From a virus, in IMG/VR virus record IMGVR_UViG_3300017991_000085, positions 26,698-90,697 of that record: a DNA stretch of 64,000 nucleotides. The stretch is one strand, 5' to 3'. The notes under the pieces were generated by a model, which saw only the letters and a list, made by a program, of their open reading frames with translations, was not told the origin of the DNA and did no database searches. Positions 57,524-64,000 of the stretch are shown one piece after another; within the stretch, counting starts at the first letter, position 1; every line of letters starts with the position of its first letter. The translations under genes were made by a program, and so were the position numbers.

Positions 57524-60500
57524 TTATACAACAATACACTTAATTGAATTGAGAGCTAGTCCAAATTTGCTAGTTGATCCTACTATTTCAACCATTATAC
57601 CGGGAACTAACTTATCTTTCACCGCCGGTAGAATATCGCTCCAAACGTAAACTGTTATGACATTATCTCCGTTTTTGACCTTCACTCGATAAAAATCTTT
57701 ATCGGTTTTTGTCTTTGCTTTCTGAACAAGGTCGATTAAACCTCCTATGCGAACAGTCTGGTTATCAATAGGAGGAATTTTAGTATAATCCCCAATTGTT
57801 CCCTTTGTAAAAAGAGTATCAAATCTCTTTACCCAATCGGTCCTATAAATTGAAAGAGCATTTTTCTTAAGTTCTTCAAAAGCGAAGGTATTATCAATAT
57901 TGTCAAACTTCTTTGGAACGTCTTCTTTTCTCAAAAAATAGAAATGCATGATGAGATCTCTAATGCTTTTCTCTGGCTCTATATTTCTAAATGTATTCGA
58001 TAAAATTAAATTTTCAATCACATTCTTCTTTACGGTTCTTTTTTCTATTCGAGTCCAAAAATCCTTGAAACTATTAAAAGGTCTTTTAGAAATAATCTCT
58101 TCAATTGCTTTATCGGCAACTTGGGTAACATAAGCGAGGGGCATAACCAGTTTCTCATTTTCGTTAAGTCTGAACTCTTTTTCGCTTTCGTTGATTTCTG
58201 GTTCAATTAGAATATCGCGTAAAAAACTGTTCTTATCGTCTTCAACAAACCCCTTAAAGTCATCCGTCGAGCAATTCTGGAATACGGATGCCCACCACTC
58301 TAACGGATAATAGGTTTTTAGATATTGACATATATATCCTATATACGAATAACAAACAGAATGAGATCTATTGAAGCAATAGCTCGCGTAGTTTTCCATT
58401 TCTTTAAGAAAAGTATGAGCTCCATCCTCGCTCATTGGAGGATTAAGCTGTGTCGTTGCGTAATTAATGAATTGATCTTTTGCCTCTTGTTTTAGTCCCC
58501 CAGGCTTTGAAATAGCTTTTCTAATATGATTCGATTCTACGGCGGTAAAACCCCCTAAAGACTGAAAAATTCTCATGATTTGCTCTTGATAGACCATCAG
58601 CCCATATGTATCTTTCAAAATTGGCTCTAAAGCAGGATGAACATAAGTTATTGCCTTTTCTCCTAATTTTCGATCAACATACTTCTCGTCCATTTTTCCA
58701 AGCCTGTATGGTCCCGGTCGACCTATTGCTGTAATAATTGCTAGGTCATTAAACGTATCTGCTTTTGATCTTTCTAAAAGAGGAGTCGACAAAGCCGTAT
58801 TAAACTGAAATACTGACTCAGTATCTCCTTTTCTAAACTTGTCTAGAACCTTTTTATCGGTCGGCTCTAAACTATAAATATCTAGATCTATATTTCTTCT
58901 CAATTTGAGTAATCTAAGACACCCTTGAATATCTCTCAGAGTATTCAGAGATAGAATATCAAACTTGACTAATCCCGCTTTTTCTAGATATCTTCCATCA
59001 TATCCAGTCATTGGGGTTGCATCAAGTGCGTTTGGCTTATTTATTACAACCGGAATATAGTCTGTTGGATTTCCAGGAACAATTACAATCGCGCAAGGAT
59101 GAACTTTATTAGTCTTGATTTTGCCTGCCATCTTTAACGCTGCTTTGAACACATCTTGATTGGCAACAAAAAATCCCTGAAGCTCTTCATTCCCCTCGCT
59201 AAACAAAAACTCTTCAAACCATTCACGCTCATTAACTCCAGGGCCAGAGGACGGAATGTCTTTAGTAATTGTATTTATGTATGCATAGTCATAAGCTTCT
59301 TTTCGAAGAACCCTGTAAGCATCTTTAATAGCTGTTTTTGTTTTGATGCCCTGCAGAATCCCAACTCTAATTACTTTATCATGTCCATATTTTTGTCTCA
59401 AATAACCAAACACTGATTCCTGATCAGAAAAGTCTAGATCAATATCGGGATAATCAGTTCTACTAATATCAAGAAACCTTTCAAACGGCATATCATATTT
59501 GATAGGATCTAGTTTAGTAATATCTAATGCATAAGAAAGCAAAGATCCTCCAACAGATCCACGACCTGGCCCAACAAGGATATCATTAGCCCTACACCAT
59601 CGAACAATATCTTCAATAATAAGGAAGTAGTCAGCAAAACCTTTCTCTTTTATTACCGTCAGCTCGAAGTTCAATCTTTGAATATATTCATCTCGGATAG
59701 GAATTTTCTTATTCTTTTTAACAATAGTAAGTAAGAGGTCCTCAGAGGTCATTTTTTCTTTTGATAAAGGATGGTCTTCAATAGGAAATCTAACAACCTC
59801 AGGCCTTCTTCCTAACTCATATATCTCTACCTTATCTGCTATTTCATTGGAATTCTGAACCGATTGGTTGAATTCTTCTTTAGTAAAAATCTTATCGTGC
59901 CCGTGCTTCTTGAACTCTTCCCAAGATTCTTCAGCGGTCATCAAATAATGATTATCAGTAGCAAAATGCCATCCATCTTTTCCTGCAAACGAATTAAGAA
60001 TAAAGATATCTTGAATCTGCTTATCTTGTTTACTCGGATAATGAACATCCAAAGTATGAATTAGTTTCACATTGTGTTTGCGGGCCCATTCAATCATCTG
60101 TCTATTGTGATCGATTTGAGAATTCTTTTCAGTCTTTTCAAAATTTTTATACTCCCTATTCCACTGCGTACTAAGATCAAGCGGCTGAATCTCAGCATAA
60201 AAATCATCGCCAAGCTCTTTTTTAAACTCAATGAAGAGCTCTTCGCTTGTGACAGAAGATGCAATGCATGCAGTAGTAACGATTAGGCCTTCTTTATGAT
60301 CAAACAGATCTTGAATACTAATCAAAGGCCGGTAGTTGAACGTCTTAAATCCTAACGAAGCAAGCTTCAATAAATTAAGATACCCGGCATGGTTCTTAGC
60401 AAGAGCAACAATATGTCGTCTTTCAATTTTTTTCTTTGTCTTTTTTTCAGGAAGAAAAAACTTTTCGCACGTATAAAACTCAACGCCTAAAACAGGCTTA

Positions 60501-60676
60501 ATATCTTCTGTTTTGCAAGCTTCATGAAAATGGAAAAGGCCACAGGCAGTACCGTGATCGGTAATACCTATGGCCTTCATCCCGAGTTTCTTAGCTCTTT
60601 TTACGTACTCTTCAGGTGTCCCAACTCCGTCGAGGAAAGAATACATAGTGTGAAGGTGTAGCTCAACTCTTTCCAT
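57524..60676 (-). CDS. dnaE: DNA polymerase III alpha-type (family C) replicase
   Basis: 1050 residues. PHP domain with ELHLHTMYSFLDG (residues 5-17) and GITDHGT (~39); palm with GPGRGSVGGSLLS (~370), DYPDIDLDFSDQ (~412) and the third acid in LVKFDILSL (~571); helix-hairpin-helix region and an OB fold near 977 (VRIGGLIDLVQKAKTKTDKD). All three catalytic acids are visible. A phage with its own family C polymerase does not need the host's. It ends in a stop inside TGTATAATG. Confidence 0.93.
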   Translation of the reverse strand: MERVELHLHTMYSFLDGVGTPEEYVKRAKKLGMKAIGITDHGTACGLFHFHEACKTEDIKPVLGVEFYTCEKFFLPEKKTKKKIERRHIVALAKNHAGYLNLLKLASLGFKTFNYRPLISIQDLFDHKEGLIVTTACIASSVTSEELFIEFKKELGDDFYAEIQPLDLSTQWNREYKNFEKTEKNSQIDHNRQMIEWARKHNVKLIHTLDVHYPSKQDKQIQDIFILNSFAGKDGWHFATDNHYLMTAEESWEEFKKHGHDKIFTKEEFNQSVQNSNEIADKVEIYELGRRPEVVRFPIEDHPLSKEKMTSEDLLLTIVKKNKKIPIRDEYIQRLNFELTVIKEKGFADYFLIIEDIVRWCRANDILVGPGRGSVGGSLLSYALDITKLDPIKYDMPFERFLDISRTDYPDIDLDFSDQESVFGYLRQKYGHDKVIRVGILQGIKTKTAIKDAYRVLRKEAYDYAYINTITKDIPSSGPGVNEREWFEEFLFSEGNEELQGFFVANQDVFKAALKMAGKIKTNKVHPCAIVIVPGNPTDYIPVVINKPNALDATPMTGYDGRYLEKAGLVKFDILSLNTLRDIQGCLRLLKLRRNIDLDIYSLEPTDKKVLDKFRKGDTESVFQFNTALSTPLLERSKADTFNDLAIITAIGRPGPYRLGKMDEKYVDRKLGEKAITYVHPALEPILKDTYGLMVYQEQIMRIFQSLGGFTAVESNHIRKAISKPGGLKQEAKDQFINYATTQLNPPMSEDGAHTFLKEMENYASYCFNRSHSVCYSYIGYICQYLKTYYPLEWWASVFQNCSTDDFKGFVEDDKNSFLRDILIEPEINESEKEFRLNENEKLVMPLAYVTQVADKAIEEIISKRPFNSFKDFWTRIEKRTVKKNVIENLILSNTFRNIEPEKSIRDLIMHFYFLRKEDVPKKFDNIDNTFAFEELKKNALSIYRTDWVKRFDTLFTKGTIGDYTKIPPIDNQTVRIGGLIDLVQKAKTKTDKDFYRVKVKNGDNVITVYVWSDILPAVKDKLVPGIMVEIVGSTSKFGLALNSIKCIVV

Positions 60677-60687
60677 TAAAGCTAACC

Positions 60688-60966
60688 TTATTTGTTCAAC
60701 AATCCAAGTTTCCTCGCCTGGTAGTTGACGATAGTAACGGTGGATTTGTTGAAACCCTGTCCGATGATATCTGCAGCAGCTTCACCGGCCAAAAGGCGAC
60801 GGAGAATGTCAGCTCGCTTTTTCGTAAAACGAACTTTGGTAACATTCCCATTCTTTCGCTCCAACTCGAAAGTCTTACCAAACCACTCCTCGGCACTCGC
60901 CGTGGCGTCGGTATTGGGAGTTTCGACAGTTGCAGCATTCTCAGTCATGTCTAAGGTAGTAGTCAT
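60688..60966 (-). CDS. Small HTH-like protein
   Basis: 92 residues. The N-terminal half is acidic and low-complexity (ENAATVETPNTDATASAEE); the C-terminal half is basic with RADILRRLLAGEAAADIIGQ then GFNKSTVTIVNYQARKLGLL, an HTH of the LuxR-like type. It is the first gene behind the strong promoter at 61029 and has AGGAGGT at its start. It may regulate the replication genes. Higher GC than neighbours. Confidence 0.6.
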   Translation of the reverse strand: MTTTLDMTENAATVETPNTDATASAEEWFGKTFELERKNGNVTKVRFTKKRADILRRLLAGEAAADIIGQGFNKSTVTIVNYQARKLGLLNK

Positions 60967-61028
60967 AATTTGACCTCCTCTAGGTGTTTATGTTAGAACC
61001 ACTTGTATTATACATCCTATCTAATTAT

Positions 61029-61057
61029 ATTATAACATATTTTGCAAAAAAGTGCAA
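61029..61057 (-). promoter_or_regulatory. Canonical sigma-70 promoter (early-type)
   Basis: On the minus strand TTGCAC (61057-61052), 17-base spacer, TATAAT (61034-61029) followed by ATAA. Shares TTGC(C/A)-TTTTT and TATAATATAA with 21298 and 36762. Drives the HTH-like gene and likely dnaE. A further TGTATAATA lies 15 bases downstream (61014-61006). Confidence 0.78.
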
Positions 61058-61078
61058 GAACTTTGTTTCTCAATAATT

Positions 61079-61627
61079 TCAACGAGTTAGCCCTAAGATA
61101 AACTCATACCAAGATCTTTTGGCTAGCTGTCCTAAGGTGTGATAGAGCTGAGAAACTCCTTTCTGATAGTTGATTTTGCACTCGCGTCGATACATAATTT
61201 CCCCACAATCTACGTCTTTTGTAGCTTTATGGATTACAACCCCAGTCGATGGAAGCTCTAAACGATATGCCTTCTCTTGAGGATCTTTTCCTTTAAGCTC
61301 GGGGAATTTTACTATGTCTCCAGGATGAAGATTATAGATTTTGTACTCGGCACAAATTTCTTCAGGAATAACCCTCATATATCCCATAAGAAAAATATAG
61401 TCGATAGGCATAAACTCTTCAATTCGAACTAAGACTTCTTTATAGTCCTCAAGAGTTGGATTTTTTGGAAGAACATAGATTAGATTTGAATTCCAACCGC
61501 CTTTCAACAGAGGAGATTTTGCGTTATTTGTAACAAAAACAACTGCGCTAATCCCCAATTCCCATTGGCGATCGGCTATGTGTTGAGCATCCGAACCTGT
61601 GCGCGAGCTAAAAATAACAACATTCAT
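61079..61627 (-). CDS. PurN-like formyltransferase (DpdN-type candidate)
   Basis: 182 residues from MNVVIFSSRTGSDAQ; GAGG precedes this ATG. The formyl-transfer triad of the GART/PurN fold is visible: Asn and His in IYNLHPGDIV (~residue 99) and Asp in DVDCGEIM (~140). It uses 10-formyl-THF. Located in a run with QueF and a DpdA-like transglycosylase, it is best explained as the enzyme that formylates preQ1 or preQ1 in DNA, the role proposed for DpdN. Purine or tRNA substrates cannot be ruled out. Confidence 0.7.
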   Translation of the reverse strand: MNVVIFSSRTGSDAQHIADRQWELGISAVVFVTNNAKSPLLKGGWNSNLIYVLPKNPTLEDYKEVLVRIEEFMPIDYIFLMGYMRVIPEEICAEYKIYNLHPGDIVKFPELKGKDPQEKAYRLELPSTGVVIHKATKDVDCGEIMYRRECKINYQKGVSQLYHTLGQLAKRSWYEFILGLTR

Positions 61628-61628
61628 C

Positions 61629-62165
61629 TCAATCCTCTTTTGATGAAGCAAGCCTCATTAATGAAACCTTACTTAAAATAAAATCAATTCTCTCATCAAT
61701 TGTTCCAGCCACTACAAAATGTGGAACATCATATTCATAAAGTAACTTTCGAATTTCATCATCCACCCTTTGTTGATACAGCGGGTTCCCCGATCTCTCG
61801 GAATCTCCCTCTAATTCAAACGTAATTGGAAAATAGAAGAAAATTGAATCGTCTTTGATTTTGTGATAAAAGTCAATCATTTTTTTTTCGTTGCTAAAGT
61901 CCCGAATATTTACCTTTGCATAAGCAATACAGTCAAAAACATTGCGCGTAAAATATACCAGCTTATCGTAGTCAATAAAATGTTTTTGAATATGAATAGT
62001 TAAGTCGTCAATTAAGCTTTGATATTCGGGTTTTCCAATAGGTAGATTTGCTCTAATAACAGGCCGGCTAATCCCATCTAAGTATAAATCTCCGGTTCGG
62101 TTTGAGATTTCTCTCAACACCGTGGTTTTTCCTGTTCCATGACTTCCTACTGCAAAAATAAACAT
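61629..62165 (-). CDS. P-loop kinase (NadR/AAA_28-like)
   Basis: 178 residues. Walker A AVGSHGTGKTTVLRE (residues ~5-18), then a lid-like YQQRVDDEIRKLL. The layout resembles small NMP/nucleoside kinases. It stands between QueF and the formyltransferase, overlapping both, so it probably acts on a deazaguanine-pathway nucleotide or in dNTP supply. Substrate unknown. Confidence 0.65.
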   Translation of the reverse strand: MFIFAVGSHGTGKTTVLREISNRTGDLYLDGISRPVIRANLPIGKPEYQSLIDDLTIHIQKHFIDYDKLVYFTRNVFDCIAYAKVNIRDFSNEKKMIDFYHKIKDDSIFFYFPITFELEGDSERSGNPLYQQRVDDEIRKLLYEYDVPHFVVAGTIDERIDFILSKVSLMRLASSKED

Positions 62166-62659
62166 TATCGGTTGTCTACCTTTTTACAATTGATATTTCT
62201 CTGTATTAGTCGATGCTGTCTAAAATTTTCCCACTCGGGACTCCCATTGCAAGAGCTCGAGAAAGGATCAATGCTAATTCCGCCCCGAGGGAGAAACTCT
62301 CCCACCACTTCGATATATCTAGGGTTCATCAGCTTCTTCAAATCTTTCATAATGATATTTACGCAATCCTCATGAAAATCTCCCTGATTGCGAAACGAAA
62401 ACAAATACAGCTTTAATGACTTTGATTCGACCATCAATTCATCCGGGACATAGCTGATATAAATCGTAGCAAAATCCGGCTGCCCAGTTTTTGGACAAAG
62501 AGACGTAAACTCGGGACAATTAAAAGTTACCATATACTCGGTATCTAAATGCTTATTCCGAAACGTCTCTAGAACTTCAGGATTATACTTATCAGAATAT
62601 TTTACATTCTGATTCCCTAGTAAGTTCACACCCTCCAATTCTTTGTCATTCCTCGACAT
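62165..62659 (-). CDS. queF: QueF, preQ0 reductase
   Basis: 164 residues from [18 protein letters not shown] lies 6 bases before this ATG. Reduces 7-cyano-7-deazaguanine (preQ0) to preQ1 with NADPH. Signatures: catalytic Cys and Asp in [15 protein letters not shown] (~residue 56), [14 protein letters not shown] (~80), and [22 protein letters not shown] ends the core. This is the type I (single-domain) form. In this phage it is expected to make preQ1 for DNA. Confidence 0.93.
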   Translation of the reverse strand: MSRNDKELEGVNLLGNQNVKYSDKYNPEVLETFRNKHLDTEYMVTFNCPEFTSLCPKTGQPDFATIYISYVPDELMVESKSLKLYLFSFRNQGDFHEDCVNIIMKDLKKLMNPRYIEVVGEFLPRGGISIDPFSSSCNGSPEWENFRQHRLIQRNINCKKVDNR

Positions 62660-63503
62660 TTCTTTTCTCCTGTGCAACGAGGTACTTAAATACCTCTATA
62701 TTATACAAGATGCATTGCATTTGCCTAATCGTAAGCTTAACGTCAAGGTTATTGGCTAAAAGATCTTTTTTCTTCTTTCCCCTCAATCCAAAAAGATAGC
62801 TAATTTTCATGTCAAAATATCCATGAATGATAGGACAGCTTGTATCCACAGATACAATAAAGTCGTATCTATTTCCATCCCTATATTTGATAAACTCGAT
62901 AGGATCGCTACATCCAAGAAGATGATGGTGTTTCTCTCTGTTAATAAGCCCTTTTTCAATAAGTCGATTGATTAGTTTATGCCGCGCTTCAACAAAGCGA
63001 AGAACTTCTTTGCCATATTTTGGAATAAGTTCATCATCATAAAACAAAACATCATATGGAATAGCAATAACGCTAACACCGGGATTATTAACTAATGTAG
63101 AATAACAATCAAAGTATTCTTGTTCGGTTTTTCCCTGAGCAACTGCGATGATTTTATACTCTAATCTCTCTTCCTTCATTCGAGCAATAAAATTTTCAAC
63201 GCTTGCAACTGTAGCAGGTCCATTATGTAAAACATCTGGAGGAACGATATGAGTAGGATTAATCATTCTTGCGTACTTTAAAAGAAAATCAGCAGTAACA
63301 GACTCTCCCAACTCAAAAACACTATTATCAAGGAAAATTATTCGTCCTTTTTTTGCTCTGTCAATATAAAACTGCAAATACTCCGGATCCCGCTCGCACA
63401 TATGAACTAAGCAATAATCAAAATCATTGAATGTCAAAGAAGGTCCAAAGAGCATTTTCGGGCACTCATGAGAAACTAGCAACCTGTCATTTGTCTTTTT
63501 CAC
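62646..63503 (-). CDS. dpdA: DpdA-like DNA guanine transglycosylase
   Basis: 285 residues, GTG start with AAAGGAATTTTC before it. TGT-like barrel with the two catalytic acids in [13 protein letters not shown] (Asp59) and [11 protein letters not shown] (~219), as well as [10 protein letters not shown] and [13 protein letters not shown]. It is shorter than tRNA TGTs and lacks their zinc site and C-terminal domain, matching phage DpdA. It swaps guanine in DNA for a 7-deazaguanine. Placed between folE2 and queF. Confidence 0.85.
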   Translation of the reverse strand: MKKTNDRLLVSHECPKMLFGPSLTFNDFDYCLVHMCERDPEYLQFYIDRAKKGRIIFLDNSVFELGESVTADFLLKYARMINPTHIVPPDVLHNGPATVASVENFIARMKEERLEYKIIAVAQGKTEQEYFDCYSTLVNNPGVSVIAIPYDVLFYDDELIPKYGKEVLRFVEARHKLINRLIEKGLINREKHHHLLGCSDPIEFIKYRDGNRYDFIVSVDTSCPIIHGYFDMKISYLFGLRGKKKKDLLANNLDVKLTIRQMQCILYNIEVFKYLVAQEKRNVEE

Positions 63504-64000
63504 GAAAATTCCTTTCTAATGTTGCAATAGCATTACACTGATGAATGCTCTCATCGTGGTCGGCTGTTACTTGGTAGTAGTCGATCTTATCCCCCATCTC
63601 ATCTAAAACAACAGCAATCTTACGAACCATATCCTCGACAAATCCAGGATTATCATAGGCCCTCTCTGTGACATATTTTTCGTCAGGCCTTTTGAGAGTA
63701 TTCCAAATTGGACAGCTTCCAGCTTGTTCAATTATCTGAGCAAGATCTTCAATCCAAATAAAATTTTTCATATCTTTAAAGCGAATCTTAATGGTTCCGG
63801 TCGACCTTTGATTATGAGCCCCGTGCCCCGCTCCGTTTCCATTAGAACTCATTTCTTTGCTACAAGGACAAAGAGACGTGTACATAACACTGACGCTCAA
63901 AAAAAGATCCTTTTCTCCGTTTTCTAATACGCCTTCGAAATGACAATCGTAGTAAAAATGAGACTCTTCTCCGCTAACTGGAGCTTTCTTTTTAACAAAA
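63487..64000 (-). CDS. folE2: GTP cyclohydrolase IB (FolE2), partial
   Basis: The frame runs through the right edge, so the N-terminus is missing. In order: KKAPVSGEESHFYYDC (63990-63940 region), VMYTSLCPCSKEMS with the active-site cysteines, GAHNQRS and, near the end, DHDESIHQCNAIATLER. It makes dihydroneopterin triphosphate from GTP, the first step to both folates and 7-deazaguanines. Overlaps the dpdA start by 17 bases. It may supply both preQ1 and the formyl carrier. Confidence 0.92.
   Translation of the reverse strand, partial: FVKKKAPVSGEESHFYYDCHFEGVLENGEKDLFLSVSVMYTSLCPCSKEMSSNGNGAGHGAHNQRSTGTIKIRFKDMKNFIWIEDLAQIIEQAGSCPIWNTLKRPDEKYVTERAYDNPGFVEDMVRKIAVVLDEMGDKIDYYQVTADHDESIHQCNAIATLERNFREKDK

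Noticed and set aside
1-64000. CRISPR array, integrase, transposase or attachment site
   Set aside because: I saw no regularly spaced repeats and no integrase or transposase motifs. The endonuclease at 19619 is the only mobility-type gene.
63900-64000. Separate queD gene at the right edge
   Set aside because: The frame of 63487-63900 continues without a stop to base 64000 and reads as the N-terminal part of FolE2, so it is one gene.

Overview
This window is part of a large, AT-rich genome of a tailed double-stranded DNA phage (Caudoviricetes). Every gene I can support lies on the minus strand, so transcription runs from position 64000 towards 1. Genes are packed tightly, with many ATGA or TAATG stop/start overlaps and strong AGGAGG-type ribosome binding sites. 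The host is probably Gram-negative: there is a collagen-like lipoprotein with a lipobox, a lytic transglycosylase with a signal peptide, and a membrane-anchored coiled-coil protein with an outer-membrane-like C-terminus. I cannot name the host. Tail tape measure, helicase, primase and ligase are not in the window and presumably lie outside it.

In transcription order (right to left): 64.0-61.1 kb holds a 7-deazaguanine DNA-modification module: FolE2 (cut by the window edge), a DpdA-like guanine transglycosylase, QueF, a P-loop kinase and a PurN-like formyltransferase. Together they predict preQ1 inserted into phage DNA and then formylated. From 61.0 to 48.7 kb lies replication, recombination and nucleotide metabolism: a family C DNA polymerase, a deoxynucleoside monophosphate kinase, an HD 5'-nucleotidase, a gp32-like single-strand binding protein, RecA/UvsX, SbcD, SbcC and a RuvC-like resolvase. 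From 48.4 to 42.5 kb come a lytic transglycosylase, both terminase subunits, the portal and a MuF-like head protein. From 42.5 to 37.5 kb come a dUTPase-like protein and a group of folding and proteolysis genes: an FKBP/trigger-factor domain protein, a GroES-like protein, ClpP and a membrane-anchored trypsin-like protease.

From 36.8 to 32.2 kb, behind a canonical promoter, the phage encodes a diguanylate cyclase (GGEEF plus RxxD inhibitory site) and, three genes later, a PilZ-like protein: a candidate c-di-GMP writer and reader. A sigma-region-4-like protein precedes a late-type promoter that drives the capsid block (32.1-26.0 kb): a prohead protease with a long extension, two lysine-rich proteins, an acidic scaffold candidate and the major capsid protein. 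From 25.9 to 12 kb lies an accessory region of mostly tiny genes, many with zinc-ribbon cysteine pairs. It includes an orphan MbcA/ParS-type antitoxin domain, a C39-like peptidase, a tRNA-Asn overlapped by a PD-(D/E)XK endonuclease gene, a radical SAM enzyme, PRPP synthetase, two GC-rich structured RNA candidates and a group of exported proteins. From 11.8 kb to the left edge come surface and tail-fibre-like proteins built from shuffled domains, peptidoglycan-active enzymes, a holin-like protein and a head-tail connector candidate.

Two promoter types recur. The first is TTGC(C/A)-N17-TATAATATAA, ahead of replication, accessory and GGDEF genes. The second is TAATTTAA(A/T)-N17/18-TATAAT, ahead of portal, capsid and tail/lysis genes. 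Two genes are split by apparent one-base homopolymer indels.
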